64,000 bases of DNA from Streptomyces sp. cg36 (GTDB lineage: Bacteria; Actinomycetota; Actinomycetes; Streptomycetales; Streptomycetaceae): NCBI RefSeq assembly GCF_041080675.1, contig NZ_CP163520.1:1116001-1180000 (forward strand). Reading direction: 5' to 3'. Each line of letters opens with the position of its first letter. Positions within the stretch are counted from its first letter, which is position 1. The translations under genes were made by a program, and so were the position numbers. Below are positions 43,905 to 52,914 of the stretch, in pieces. The notes beneath the pieces were generated by a model. That model did not search any database. It saw only the letters and a program-made list of their open reading frames with translations, and was not told where the DNA came from.

Positions 43905-45359
43905 TCAGACCGAGTGGGCCACCGGAGCCGGGTAGGTCGGGTACTCCACCCCGGAGACGTGCTGCACGACCCGGATGACCTGGCACGAGTAGCCGAACTC
44001 GTTGTCGTACCAGAGGTAGAGGATCGCGTTGTCGCCGTCGACCTTGGTGGCGCCCGCGTCGACGATCGAGGCGTGGCGCGAGCCGATGAAGTCGCTGGAG
44101 ACGGCGTCGGGGGCGTTGGTGAAGTCGATCTGGCGCTTCAGCGGCGAGGTCAGCGACACCTCGCGCAGGTAGTCCAGCACCTCCTCGCGGTCGGCCTCGC
44201 GGCCGAGGCGCAGGCTGAGGATCGCGATCGAGACGTCCGGGACCGGGACGCGGATCGAGCTGCCCGTGATGGGCGCCTTCAGCTCCGGCAGCGCCTTGGC
44301 GACGGCCGAGGCGGCACCGGTCTCCGTGATCACCATGTTGAGCGGCGCGGAGCGGCCTCGGCGGTCGGAGCTGTGGTAGTTGTCCAGCAGGTTCTGGTCG
44401 TTGGTGAACGAGTGGACGGTCTCCACGTGGCCGCGGAGCACGCCGTACTCGTCCGCCATCGCCTTCAGCGGCGGGACGATCGCGTTGGTGGTGCAGGAGG
44501 CGCAGGACAGGATCTTCTCGTCCGGCTTGATCATGTCGTGGTTGACGCCGTGCACGATGTTGGGCACGTCGCCCTTGCCGGGCGCGGTCAGGACGACCTT
44601 GTCGATGCCGGGGCGCAGGTGCTTGGAGAGGCCCGCGCGGTCGCGCCACTTGCCGGTGTTGTCGATCAGGATGGCGTTGTTGATGCCGTACGCCGTGTAG
44701 TCGACCTCGGACGGGTCGTTGGCGTAGATCACCTTGATCTCGTTGCCGTTGGCGAGGATGGTGCTGCGCTCCTCGTCGACGGTGATGGTGCCCTGGAACT
44801 GGCCGTGGATCGAGTCGCGGCGCAGCAGCGAGGCGCGCTTGACGATGTCCTGGTCGCCGCCCTGGCGGACGACGATGGCGCGCAGCCGCAGTCCGTTGCC
44901 GGAGCCGGCCTTCTCGATGAGCAGCCGGGCGACGAGGCGGCCGATGCGGCCGAAGCCGTACAGGACGACGTCGCGGGGCTCGCAGCGCTCCACCTTGTTC
45001 TCACCGGTGGCGCCGACGACGGCACCCGCGGTGAACTCCTCCACCGACAGACCGCGGTCGTCGGCCTTGTAGGTGGCGGCGAGCATGCCGATGTCGATCT
45101 GCGAAGGGCCGAGGTCGAGCGTCGTGAGGGCCTTCAGGAACGGCAGCGTCTCGGTGACCGAGAGCTCCTCACCGTCGATCTGCCGGGCGAATCGGTGGGT
45201 CTTGAGGATGCTGACCACCGACTTGTTCACCAGGGAGCGGCTGTGGAGGAGGACGGTGACGTCCCGCTCCCGGTGCAGCTTCCCGATGATCGGGATCATC
45301 GACTCCGCAATCTCCTCGCGGTTCTTCCAGTTAGTGAACGAGTCGTCATTGACAGTCAC
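43905..45359 (-). CDS. gap: Glyceraldehyde-3-phosphate dehydrogenase with N-terminal extension
   Basis: 484 residues; ordinary GAPDH is about 335. The standard enzyme begins near residue 125: VVLYGFGRIGRLVARLLIEK. The catalytic cysteine is in KILSCASCTTNA and the histidine in RGHVETVHSFTNDQ; the C-terminus SCQVIRVVQHV is normal. The first about 125 residues (MTVNDDSFTNWKNREEIAES, then MIPIIGKLHRERDVTVLLHS) are helical and specific to long actinobacterial and proteobacterial GAPDHs. Start GTG 45359. Whether it is a biosynthetic-cluster copy (self-resistance copies of GAPDH exist) or a housekeeping isozyme cannot be told; no heptelidic-acid cluster genes are seen. Confidence 0.92.
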   Translation of the reverse strand: MTVNDDSFTNWKNREEIAESMIPIIGKLHRERDVTVLLHSRSLVNKSVVSILKTHRFARQIDGEELSVTETLPFLKALTTLDLGPSQIDIGMLAATYKADDRGLSVEEFTAGAVVGATGENKVERCEPRDVVLYGFGRIGRLVARLLIEKAGSGNGLRLRAIVVRQGGDQDIVKRASLLRRDSIHGQFQGTITVDEERSTILANGNEIKVIYANDPSEVDYTAYGINNAILIDNTGKWRDRAGLSKHLRPGIDKVVLTAPGKGDVPNIVHGVNHDMIKPDEKILSCASCTTNAIVPPLKAMADEYGVLRGHVETVHSFTNDQNLLDNYHSSDRRGRSAPLNMVITETGAASAVAKALPELKAPITGSSIRVPVPDVSIAILSLRLGREADREEVLDYLREVSLTSPLKRQIDFTNAPDAVSSDFIGSRHASIVDAGATKVDGDNAILYLWYDNEFGYSCQVIRVVQHVSGVEYPTYPAPVAHSV

Positions 45360-45398
45360 AGGCGTATCTTTCGAGCTAGGCGGCGCTCAGATGGTAAC

Positions 45399-45459
45399 CC
45401 CCCGGTGTGATGATCGCTCAAGGGGGGACCCCCGTACCGCCCGGATCATCACCCGGGGG
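45399..45459. terminator. Long inverted repeat between gap and ccr
   Basis: CCCCCGGTGTGATGATC (45399-45415) pairs with GATCATCACCCGGGGG (45444-45459) with one bulge; the loop (45416-45443) holds GGGGGGACCCCC, an inner hairpin. It lies between the end of ccr and the start of gap, both on the minus strand. Likely terminator of the PKS-ccr operon, or part of the gap leader. Confidence 0.65.
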
Positions 45460-45528
45460 ACCCGTACGGACGCGGAGCGTGACCGAGTCCGCGCCGACGG
45501 GTCCCCGGGCCTGCCGGTGCCGAGCCGG

Positions 45529-46791
45529 TCAGCCGGTGACGTGGTTGACGCGGACCGCCATGTTTCCCGACGGGTGCCTGTTCTCGTACATGAGCTGGTG
45601 GGCGAGGCCCGTGTCCGCGAAGTCACCGGTCCACGACAGGCACGGGTCGAGCTTGCCGCTCGCGGCGAGCTCGATCACCTGGCGGCACTGGCGGATGTTC
45701 GCGAAGTGCGAGCCCTGCAGCCGCTTCTGACGCATCCACAGGAACCGCAGGTCCACATCGCCGTTGTAGCCGCTGGTGCCGCCGCAGATGACCACCATGC
45801 CCGCCGTGTCGCACAGGTACATCGAGGTGGGGATGGTGTTCTGCCCGCTGTGCTCCAGCACGATCCGCGGGGCCCGGCGCTCGCCGAGTATCTCCCAGAA
45901 CCGCGCCCCGAACGCCCGCGCGCCCTGCAGCCACTTGCCCATGGCCGCGCCGTCGGTGGTGTCCGGGAGCCTGCCCCAGTGGTCGAAGTCGTTGCGGTTG
46001 ATGTACCCCTCGGCGCCGAGCTCCAGGCAGTGCTTGCCGCGCTCCTCGTCGGAGACCACCGCGATCGGCACACCGCCCCGGATGCGGGTGATCTGGATCG
46101 CCATCGAGCCGAGGCCGCCCGCGCCGCCCCAGACCAGCACCGGGTCGCCGGGCTCCACGGTGTGCGGCGCCCAGCCGCACAGCTGGCGGTAGGCGGTCGC
46201 CCCGGTCAGCAGGAAGCACGCGGCCTCCTCCCAGCCGAGGTTGGCGGGCTTGGGGTGGCACTGGTAGTCGTCGACCAGCGCGTACTGCGCGAACGAGCCG
46301 TAGTTGGTCTCGTACCCCCAGGCGTTCTGGGTGGCCGAGGTCATCGGGTCGGCGCCCATCCGGATGTCCTCGGCCCGCTCGTCCCAGGTGCACCCCGAGA
46401 GCATCACCTCGTCGCCGACCTTCACCGAGGTGACGCCCGCGCCGACGGCCCACACGATCCCGGAGCCCTCGGAGCCGCCGATGTGGAAGTCCTCGGTCGC
46501 CCCCGCCTTCTTGCGGCCGGCGATCACGTCGTACGGGTAGCCGAGCGAGGCCCATACGTTGTTGTAGTTGATGCCCGCGGCCATCACGTACACGAGCACC
46601 TGACCGCGGCCCACCGGGGGCACGTCGACGACCTCCATGGCGAAGCCCTGCTCCGGCGGACCGTAGCGCTCCGGACGGATGACCGACGCGTGCATCCGTG
46701 CGGGCACCTCGCCGAGCGGGGGCAACTGGCCGATGTCGTACAGGTCCTTCGTCAACTCTTCCTCCACCTTGTGTTTCTGAGTGTGTGTCAT
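45529..46791 (-). CDS. ccr: Crotonyl-CoA carboxylase/reductase
   Basis: 420 residues of the MDR superfamily, length and sequence as Ccr: MTHTQKHKVEEELTKDLYDI, then RPERYGPPEQGFAMEVVDV, GYPYDVIAGRKKAGATEDFH, and the NADPH site GDPVLVWGGAGGLGSMAIQI. FANIRQCRQVIELAASGK near the end is also Ccr-like. It carboxylates and reduces enoyl-CoA to (alkyl)malonyl-CoA, chiefly ethylmalonyl-CoA. It follows the PKS gene by 42 bases on the same strand, so it probably supplies that PKS with an ethylmalonyl-type extender. Confidence 0.95.
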   Translation of the reverse strand: MTHTQKHKVEEELTKDLYDIGQLPPLGEVPARMHASVIRPERYGPPEQGFAMEVVDVPPVGRGQVLVYVMAAGINYNNVWASLGYPYDVIAGRKKAGATEDFHIGGSEGSGIVWAVGAGVTSVKVGDEVMLSGCTWDERAEDIRMGADPMTSATQNAWGYETNYGSFAQYALVDDYQCHPKPANLGWEEAACFLLTGATAYRQLCGWAPHTVEPGDPVLVWGGAGGLGSMAIQITRIRGGVPIAVVSDEERGKHCLELGAEGYINRNDFDHWGRLPDTTDGAAMGKWLQGARAFGARFWEILGERRAPRIVLEHSGQNTIPTSMYLCDTAGMVVICGGTSGYNGDVDLRFLWMRQKRLQGSHFANIRQCRQVIELAASGKLDPCLSWTGDFADTGLAHQLMYENRHPSGNMAVRVNHVTG

Positions 46792-46833
46792 GCGTGCGCC
46801 GGGCGGGCCGTCCCCCGTCGGTCGACTCCGCCG

Positions 46834-49800
46834 CTACGCCGTGACGTCCGCCGTGAGCTCCCGGGCCAGGGAAGCGGTCGTCGTCTCCCGCGCCAGCCGG
46901 GTCGGGGCGAGCGTGACGCCCAGCTCCCGCTCCAGCCGCTTGCGCAGCTCGGTGGCCATGAGCGAGTCCATGCCGAGCTGGCTGAAGCGCTTGTTCACAT
47001 CGAGCCTGGCGACGCGCATCTTGAGCACCGCCGCGACGTGCTCCGCCACGCGGTCGGCGACGGGCCGGTCGGCGGACGGCGAGCCGTCGGCGGGCACGCC
47101 CACCGCATCGGTGGGGGCGGCCACCACGGGTGCGGCGACGGCCACTTGGACCGGAGCCGCGACCGGAGCCGGTGCCGGCGCTGGTACCGGTGCCGCTGCT
47201 CGTACGGTGAGGGGGGCCGCCGTCACCGCCGCCGCGGCGCCACCGGCCGTCCCCGTCGAGATCCGCAGGCTCCCCCGCAGTTCGACGACGAAGCCGCTGC
47301 CCGGATCGGTCAGGCGCAGTTCACCGGTGAGCTCGATGCCGTTGTCCGCGCCGAGCCGCGCGGCCGGTTCCGGCTGCCGGGCGGGCGCGGTGTCCGTCGT
47401 CCCGTTCTGCGCGTTCGGCATCTCGTTCTCCGCGCCCGGTGTCTCGTGCTCCGCGCCCTGCGTGGTGTCCACCGCCGCTCCGGCCCGGCGCATCCGCATC
47501 CCGCGCGCCTCGGCCACCAGGGCGCCGGCCTCGTCGAGCAGGGCCATGTCCAGGAGGAGCAGCCCGTCAGGGGTGGCCTCCGCGATGCGGCAGTGGCTCC
47601 ACATCACGTCCGACTGGCCGCCGCGCACGGTGACTTCGGCGATGTGCTCGGTCAGGTACGCCAGGTCCGGCAGCAGGGCCAGGGCCGGCTGGGAGGCGGC
47701 GGCCAGGAGCGCCGGATGGACGGGGTGGGCCGGGTGCGGCGCGAGCGTGTCCGGGCGGCGAAGCCGGCCGATCGCCTCGCCGGGCCCGAGCCACAGTTCG
47801 TCCAGGACCGGGAAGAGCTCCTTGACGACGGCCGTCCGGGCGTAGAAGACGGCCGGGTCGAGGCGTTCGGAGCAGCGCTCAAGGGTGCGGGCCACGGGCT
47901 CGCGTACGGCGGGGGCGAGGCCGGGCAGCACTGCCGCGGTGCCGGTGGCGTGCTCGCTCTCCACGCCGTCCGCCTTCCCGGTGACCCGGAAGCCCAGGCG
48001 CTCCCCGCTCTCGTCGGGCGTGAGGGTGACGGTCATGACGGGCGCGGATCCGGCCCGTACGGCCAGCGCGTCCTTGACCGTGACCTCGCTCAGCACCACC
48101 GCGCCACCGTCCGCGCGCTCCAGGGCCGCGAGGCGGGCGGCCTCCGCGAACGCGGGTCCGTGCAGCAGCGCGGGGCCCTGCGCCGGGGCGTCGGCCAGGA
48201 AGGGCGAGCCGGGGTCGTCCAGGCGGAAGTCATGGACGCTCGCCAGCGCCTCCAGGTCCTCCACCCAGTAGCTCTCGCGCTGCCAGGGGTAGGACGGCAG
48301 GGGCACGCAACGACCGCCCCCGTAGAGCCCGTTCCAGTCCACCGGCGCGCCCGTCTCGTAGAGGCGGCCGAGGTGGGTCAGCAGGGTCTCGCGCTCGGGT
48401 TCGTCGCGTACGAGGGAGGCGATGGCGGAGCCGGGCAGCGCGGCCTCGGCCAGCGAGTCCTGCACCGCGCCCGACAGGATCGGGTGCGGGCTGATCTCCA
48501 CGAACACCGTGTCGGCTTCGAGCGCGGTGCTGAGGACGGCCTCGTGGAAGTGGACCCGGCCGCGGATGTTGCGGGTCCAGTACGCGGCGTCGAGCCCGGC
48601 GCCGTCCATCAGCTCGCCGGTGACCGTGGAGCGCAGCGGTACGGTGCCGGGGCGCGGGGTGAGGTGGGCCAGTTCGGCGGCGAGTTCGTCGAGCAGGGGG
48701 TCCATCTGGGCGCAGTGCGAGGCGGCTTCGGCCCTCATCACCCGGCAGAAGACGTCCCGGGCGTCCAGTTCGGCCTTGATCTTCTCGATGCCCTCGACCT
48801 CACCGGCGAGGACGGTGGTGCGCGGCCCGTTGCTGGCCGCGACCGAGACGTCGACGGCGAGGTCGGCGATGAGCCGTTCGGCGTCGGCGGCGCTCAGCGC
48901 GGCCACCGACATGGTGCCGCGCCCGGCGACCCGGTCGCGGATCAGCCGCGCGCGGCGGCACACCACGGCCGCCGCGTCGGCCAGGTCGAGGGCGCCCGCC
49001 ACGCAGGCGGCGGCGGACTCGCCCATGCTGTGGCCGATGACCACGTCCGGCTCCACGCCCCAGGCGCGCCAGGTCTCGGCGAGCGCGACCTGGATCGCCC
49101 AGAGCACGGGGTGCACGACGGCGACGGTCTCGCCGACCAGGTCGCTGCCGTCGGTGAGCCGGTCGACGACCGACCAGCCCGTCTCACCGCGCACGGCCTC
49201 GTCGCAGCGGGCCAGGGCGGCGCTGAAGGCGGGTGAGGACTCCATCAGCCCGCGGCCCATGCCGATCCACTGGGAGCCGTGGCCGGAGAAGACGAACGCG
49301 ATCCGGGGGCGGCCCGCGCGGCCGGTGGCGCGGTCCTCGGCCAGCGCCTCGCGCAGCCGCCCGGCGAGTGCGTCCGCGTCGCCGCCGGTCACGGCGATCC
49401 GGCAGTCGTGGTGCGGGCGGCGCACGGCGGCGGTGTGGCAGAGGTCCGCGACCGGGTCCGCGCGGCCCGCGCCGCCGGGCTCCAGGTGGGCGGCGACGTC
49501 CGCGATCCGCTGCCGCAGCGCCTCGGGCGAGGCGGCGGAGAGCGCGAGGAGGTGTCCGGGGCCGTGCTCCGCGGGCTCGGGGCCCCGGACGCCGCCGGTG
49601 TGCTCCCCGGCCTCGGCGAGCACGATGTGCACGTTCGTGCCGGAGACCCCGAACCCGCTGACCCCGGCGGTCAGTTCGCGGCCCTCGGCCGCCAGCGGTA
49701 CGGCGGCCCGGTGCGGGACGTCCAGGCCCGCGCCGTCCCAGTCGACGGCCGGGGTGCGCTCGGTGAGGTGGAGGCTGCGCGGAACCGTACGGTGCTGGAG

Positions 49801-50883
49801 GGCCAGGACGGTCTTGATGAGGCCGAGGACTCCGGCGGCGGCGCCGGTGTGGCCGAGGTTGCTCTTCACGGAGCCGACCAGCAGGGGCGCGCCGGTGCGC
49901 CGGCCGTCCAGGGCGGCGGCGATCGCGCCGAGCTCCACGGGGTCGCCCGCGCGGGTGCCGGTGCCGTGTGCCTCGATGTAGTCCACCTCGGCCAGGTCGA
50001 GGCCCGCGTGCTCGTAGGCGAGTTCGAGCATCTGGCGCTGGCCGCCGAGGGCCGGGTTCATCATGGTGTCGCTGCCGGCGCCGTCGTTGTTCATGGCCCA
50101 GCCCCGGATCACCGCGCGCACCGGGTCGCCGTCGGCGAGGGCCCGGTCCAGTGGCTTGAGCAGGACCACGCCGACGCCCTCGCTGAAGACGAAGCCGTCG
50201 GCGGCGGCGTCACCGAACTTGCAGTTGTCGGCGAACACGTCGGCGTCCACGAACCCGTGGTTCTCGGTGTTGGCGAGCAGCAGCTGGGAGCCGCCCGCGA
50301 CGGCCAGCGTGGACTCGCCGCTGCGCAGGCTCTGGCAGGCGAGCGCGATGGCGGTCAGCGAGGAGGAGCAGGCGGTGTCGACGGAGAGGCCGGGGCCGGT
50401 GGCGCCGAGCGCGAACTGGACGCGGCCGGTGGTGGTGGAGCGGGATCCGGCGCCGAGGGAGGCGTGGATGTCGGGGGCGCCGAGGGCCTGCTGGAGGTCC
50501 CAGTAGTGGACGTTGGTGGTGCCGACGTAGACCCCGGTGCGGGTGCCCGCGAGGTCGGCGGCGTTCTGCCCGGCGTCGTCGAGCGCCTCCCAGACGGTCT
50601 CCATGAAGAGGCGCTGCTGCGGGTCCATGCCCGCCGCTTCCCGGGGCGAGATGCTGAAGTACTCGGCGTCGAACCGGTCCACGTCCTTGAGGAGTCCCGC
50701 GCGCACGCGCGCGCCGGGGATCTCGTACGGCCGCCCGAAGCGGACCGCCGGGACGTCCTCGACCGAGCAGACCTCGTCGGTCAGGAGCCGCCAGAAGGCG
50801 TCCGGACCGTCGGCGCCGGGGACGCGGCAGGCGATTCCGACGATCGCGATCGGTGCAGGCGGCACCGGGCTGTGTTGACCCAT
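46834..50883 (-). CDS. Single-module type I PKS: KS-AT-(inactive DH)-ACP
   Basis: 1349 residues. KS (about 10-425): Cys172 in VDTACSSS, His306 in EAHGTGT, His345 in SNLGHT. AT (about 525-825): Ser619 in GHSMGES; the specificity motif is AASH (720-723). Double-hotdog DH-like domain (883-1135): the catalytic His is replaced (SPFLADA at 893-899 instead of HPFLADH) and the catalytic Asp too (HPALLAAASQ, 1056-1065, instead of LLDAAxQ). Long Ala/Pro linker, then ACP (1275-1345) with Ser1307 in GMDSLMA. No KR, ER, MT or TE and no docking coil. ATG 50883; a longer frame upstream is not conserved. Product would remain a beta-keto thioester; alkyl branches come from Ccr. Probably iterative or acting with the acyl-CoA operon. 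Confidence 0.92.
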   Translation of the reverse strand: MGQHSPVPPAPIAIVGIACRVPGADGPDAFWRLLTDEVCSVEDVPAVRFGRPYEIPGARVRAGLLKDVDRFDAEYFSISPREAAGMDPQQRLFMETVWEALDDAGQNAADLAGTRTGVYVGTTNVHYWDLQQALGAPDIHASLGAGSRSTTTGRVQFALGATGPGLSVDTACSSSLTAIALACQSLRSGESTLAVAGGSQLLLANTENHGFVDADVFADNCKFGDAAADGFVFSEGVGVVLLKPLDRALADGDPVRAVIRGWAMNNDGAGSDTMMNPALGGQRQMLELAYEHAGLDLAEVDYIEAHGTGTRAGDPVELGAIAAALDGRRTGAPLLVGSVKSNLGHTGAAAGVLGLIKTVLALQHRTVPRSLHLTERTPAVDWDGAGLDVPHRAAVPLAAEGRELTAGVSGFGVSGTNVHIVLAEAGEHTGGVRGPEPAEHGPGHLLALSAASPEALRQRIADVAAHLEPGGAGRADPVADLCHTAAVRRPHHDCRIAVTGGDADALAGRLREALAEDRATGRAGRPRIAFVFSGHGSQWIGMGRGLMESSPAFSAALARCDEAVRGETGWSVVDRLTDGSDLVGETVAVVHPVLWAIQVALAETWRAWGVEPDVVIGHSMGESAAACVAGALDLADAAAVVCRRARLIRDRVAGRGTMSVAALSAADAERLIADLAVDVSVAASNGPRTTVLAGEVEGIEKIKAELDARDVFCRVMRAEAASHCAQMDPLLDELAAELAHLTPRPGTVPLRSTVTGELMDGAGLDAAYWTRNIRGRVHFHEAVLSTALEADTVFVEISPHPILSGAVQDSLAEAALPGSAIASLVRDEPERETLLTHLGRLYETGAPVDWNGLYGGGRCVPLPSYPWQRESYWVEDLEALASVHDFRLDDPGSPFLADAPAQGPALLHGPAFAEAARLAALERADGGAVVLSEVTVKDALAVRAGSAPVMTVTLTPDESGERLGFRVTGKADGVESEHATGTAAVLPGLAPAVREPVARTLERCSERLDPAVFYARTAVVKELFPVLDELWLGPGEAIGRLRRPDTLAPHPAHPVHPALLAAASQPALALLPDLAYLTEHIAEVTVRGGQSDVMWSHCRIAEATPDGLLLLDMALLDEAGALVAEARGMRMRRAGAAVDTTQGAEHETPGAENEMPNAQNGTTDTAPARQPEPAARLGADNGIELTGELRLTDPGSGFVVELRGSLRISTGTAGGAAAAVTAAPLTVRAAAPVPAPAPAPVAAPVQVAVAAPVVAAPTDAVGVPADGSPSADRPVADRVAEHVAAVLKMRVARLDVNKRFSQLGMDSLMATELRKRLERELGVTLAPTRLARETTTASLARELTADVTA

Positions 50884-50951
50884 GGTGTACGTGGCTTCCT
50901 TCGGTCGGGCGGTTCGCGCGGCGGTCGACCGCACGGGATCGTCCTTCGACT

Positions 50952-51000
50952 CTGGCAATTCCGCCCGGGAATGTTCAACGCCCCGTCAGCTAATTGCCAG
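50952..51000. promoter_or_regulatory. Inverted CTGGCAATT pair upstream of the PKS
   Basis: CTGGCAATT (50952-50960) and its exact reverse complement AATTGCCAG (50992-51000), 31 bases apart, 69-117 bases upstream of the PKS start. The eight-base core also occurs at 42707 upstream of the lanthipeptide operon. Confidence 0.5.
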
Positions 51001-51081
51001 GGCGTTCGGAAATACCGGTCGTGGATGACAGGTTGCTGCCTCAGTCCGCACTTCATGTGATGTGCGCGAAACACCGGCGAC

Positions 51082-51828
51082 CTAAGTGAGAAACAAGCCC
51101 ATGCTGGATGCCAGGACTCCGGCCTGAAAACGGGAGCGGGCGTCCAGAAGGCGCATGATGTCGGCGACCCGGCGGCGATAGGTGCGCACCGACATCTCCA
51201 GTTCGCGGGCGGCGGCCTCATCCGTGCAGCCGTCGCTCAGCAGCTTCAGTATCCGGATCCCGGAGTCGCGGCCGAGGCATTCCTGGAGGCGCTGGAACTT
51301 CGCCAGCGGGGCGGCCCGCTGCCAGGCGGTCAGCATGATGTCGTCGAGCGCCCGCACCACTCCGGGCGCGCGGACGAGGGACGCCTCGGGGCCGGTGGCC
51401 GCGCCCGGCGACCGCACCAGCGCCACCCGCCGGTCGACGACCACGGCGGCGTGCCGCACCCCGGCGGCGGCCAGGCGGATCTCGACGCTCTCGGGGGGTG
51501 CGCCGAACCGGGCCGGGCGCAGCTCGCCGGCCATGTCCGGGTCGGCGAGGATCCGCACCCGCGGCCCTTCGCCGGCGCGTCCGGCGAGGGTGCCGAGCGC
51601 CCTGCCGACCACGGAAACCGCGTCCGCCGCGGGGGGAACGAGGAAATGGACGGAACTCTCCGCCTGTTCCACCAGGGCGTCCAGCGTATTGGCCGCAGTA
51701 TTCCTGTCGTCGATTACCGCGACGGTCGAATCCTCCAGTGCCCGGATCTGCACTTCGTTCACCACGGATTCGATCAGCGGCCGCATCTGCGACAGCACCT
51801 GATCACAGAGAATGCCGGGATTAGGCAT
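51082..51828 (-). CDS. LuxR-type helix-turn-helix regulator
   Basis: 248 residues. TrmB-like sensor with a PLD-like fold (AESSVHFLVPPAADAVSVVG, RILADPDMAGEL, AAVVVDRRVALVRSP) followed by a LuxR HTH: LLSDGCTDEAAARELEMSVR and TYRRRVADIMRLLDARSRFQ. Its C-terminus ends AGVLASSMGLFLT. Clearly paralogous to the regulator at 42762 (shared RxxxRFQxG/A). ATG 51828. Next to the PKS operon and on the same strand, so its likely activator; it has its own promoter region (51829-52107). Confidence 0.88.
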   Translation of the reverse strand: MPNPGILCDQVLSQMRPLIESVVNEVQIRALEDSTVAVIDDRNTAANTLDALVEQAESSVHFLVPPAADAVSVVGRALGTLAGRAGEGPRVRILADPDMAGELRPARFGAPPESVEIRLAAAGVRHAAVVVDRRVALVRSPGAATGPEASLVRAPGVVRALDDIMLTAWQRAAPLAKFQRLQECLGRDSGIRILKLLSDGCTDEAAARELEMSVRTYRRRVADIMRLLDARSRFQAGVLASSMGLFLT

Positions 51829-52107
51829 GCGCACCACCCTACCGATAAGTAACACTACAATTCGTGTCCACGCACAGTCAATGCGTGACCGGTGGGCGAC
51901 AGTTGACATTCGGCCAGCCGAAAGACGTCGCCGCGGGTGACGCGGCCCACACGGGTGGCGGCGGTGAATCCGGTCCGCTTTACGGTTACCGCCGGGAACC
52001 CCGTGCATTCCCGGCACCGGCGCTCCCCGGACCCCGGCCGCAACGCACCGCGGTCCCGGGCGGCCGGGCCGTCCGGGACTGCGGGGATCTGACGCTTTTT
52101 GCGTGCG

Positions 52108-52908
52108 TTACTCGGCCACGAACGCCACCGCCCGCGCGGGCGCCGCGCTCGTACCGGTCAGCTTCAGCGGGAAGAAGCCCACCATGAAGCCGGTCGGCGG
52201 CAGCGCGGCCAGGTTCACCAGCTGCTGGACGATCAGCGCCTCCTTGCCCTGGATGGCGTAGTGGCCGTCCCAGATGTGCGCCGGGTCCCCGGTCTCCTCG
52301 AACGCCCGGCGCATCGCGGGGATCGGCCGGTCCCAGCCGATGGCGTCCGTGCCCAGCACGGTGGCGCCCCGGCCGGTGAGGTAGCGGGTGCCCTCGCCCG
52401 ACATGCCGGGGTAGGCGAAGTACTCGGGCTGCCCCAGCGCATAGCGCTCCTGGCCGGTGCGGATGAGCACCGCGTCGCCCGGCTCGATCTCCCGGCCCGT
52501 CGCCTCGACCGCCCGCTCCAGCGCCTTCACCGCGATCGCCGCCCCGGGCTCGGCCCAGGGCCGTACGTCCAGGACCATCCCCGGCCGGTACAGCTCGTCC
52601 AGGGTGAAGTCGCTGATCGTGCGCGACGGGCGGCCCTCGCAGAGCCGGCCGCTGTGCAGCGGCGCGTCCACGTGCGTACCGCAGTGGGTGCTGATCTCGT
52701 GCATGACCTCGCCCGCCGGTCCCTCGCGGCCGGGCAGGTCGTCGGGGTCGCAGCCGAAGGACGCGACCATGAACGCGCGCCCCCAGACGTCGTGCGGGTG
52801 GTAGTCGATGCGCGGCGCCACCACCAGCGCCAGCTCGGACATGTCGGGCGGCAGGAGGTCGAGGTCGCGGGGGTCCAGGGGGGAGGTCAGGTCGACGATG
52901 CGGCTCAT
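52108..52908 (-). CDS. Cyclase-family (kynurenine formamidase-like) metal hydrolase
   Basis: 266 residues. The metal motif HGTHxDAPLH has one change, reading STHCGTHVDAPLH; the first position (usually HGTH) is HCGTH. IVDLTSPLDPRDLDLLPPDM near the start and ALIRTGQ/GWDRPIPAMRRAF later fit the PF04199 fold. Family members hydrolyse cyclic or amide acyl groups (kynurenine formamidase, isatin hydrolase) or cyclise polyketides. Last gene of the four-gene operon, 6 bases after the ligase. May cyclise or open a lactone in the PKS pathway; inference. Confidence 0.85.
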   Translation of the reverse strand: MSRIVDLTSPLDPRDLDLLPPDMSELALVVAPRIDYHPHDVWGRAFMVASFGCDPDDLPGREGPAGEVMHEISTHCGTHVDAPLHSGRLCEGRPSRTISDFTLDELYRPGMVLDVRPWAEPGAAIAVKALERAVEATGREIEPGDAVLIRTGQERYALGQPEYFAYPGMSGEGTRYLTGRGATVLGTDAIGWDRPIPAMRRAFEETGDPAHIWDGHYAIQGKEALIVQQLVNLAALPPTGFMVGFFPLKLTGTSAAPARAVAFVAE

Positions 52909-52914
52909 CTCAGC

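Noticed and set aside
45073..49236. A 1387-codon plus-strand frame opposite gap, ccr and the PKS
   Set aside because: It runs across three well-supported genes on the other strand, has no domain and is His/Arg/Gly-rich as expected from complement of high-GC codons.
46834..50958. PKS start at 50958
   Set aside because: The first 25 residues are not conserved and ATG 50883 directly precedes the KS N-terminal segment.
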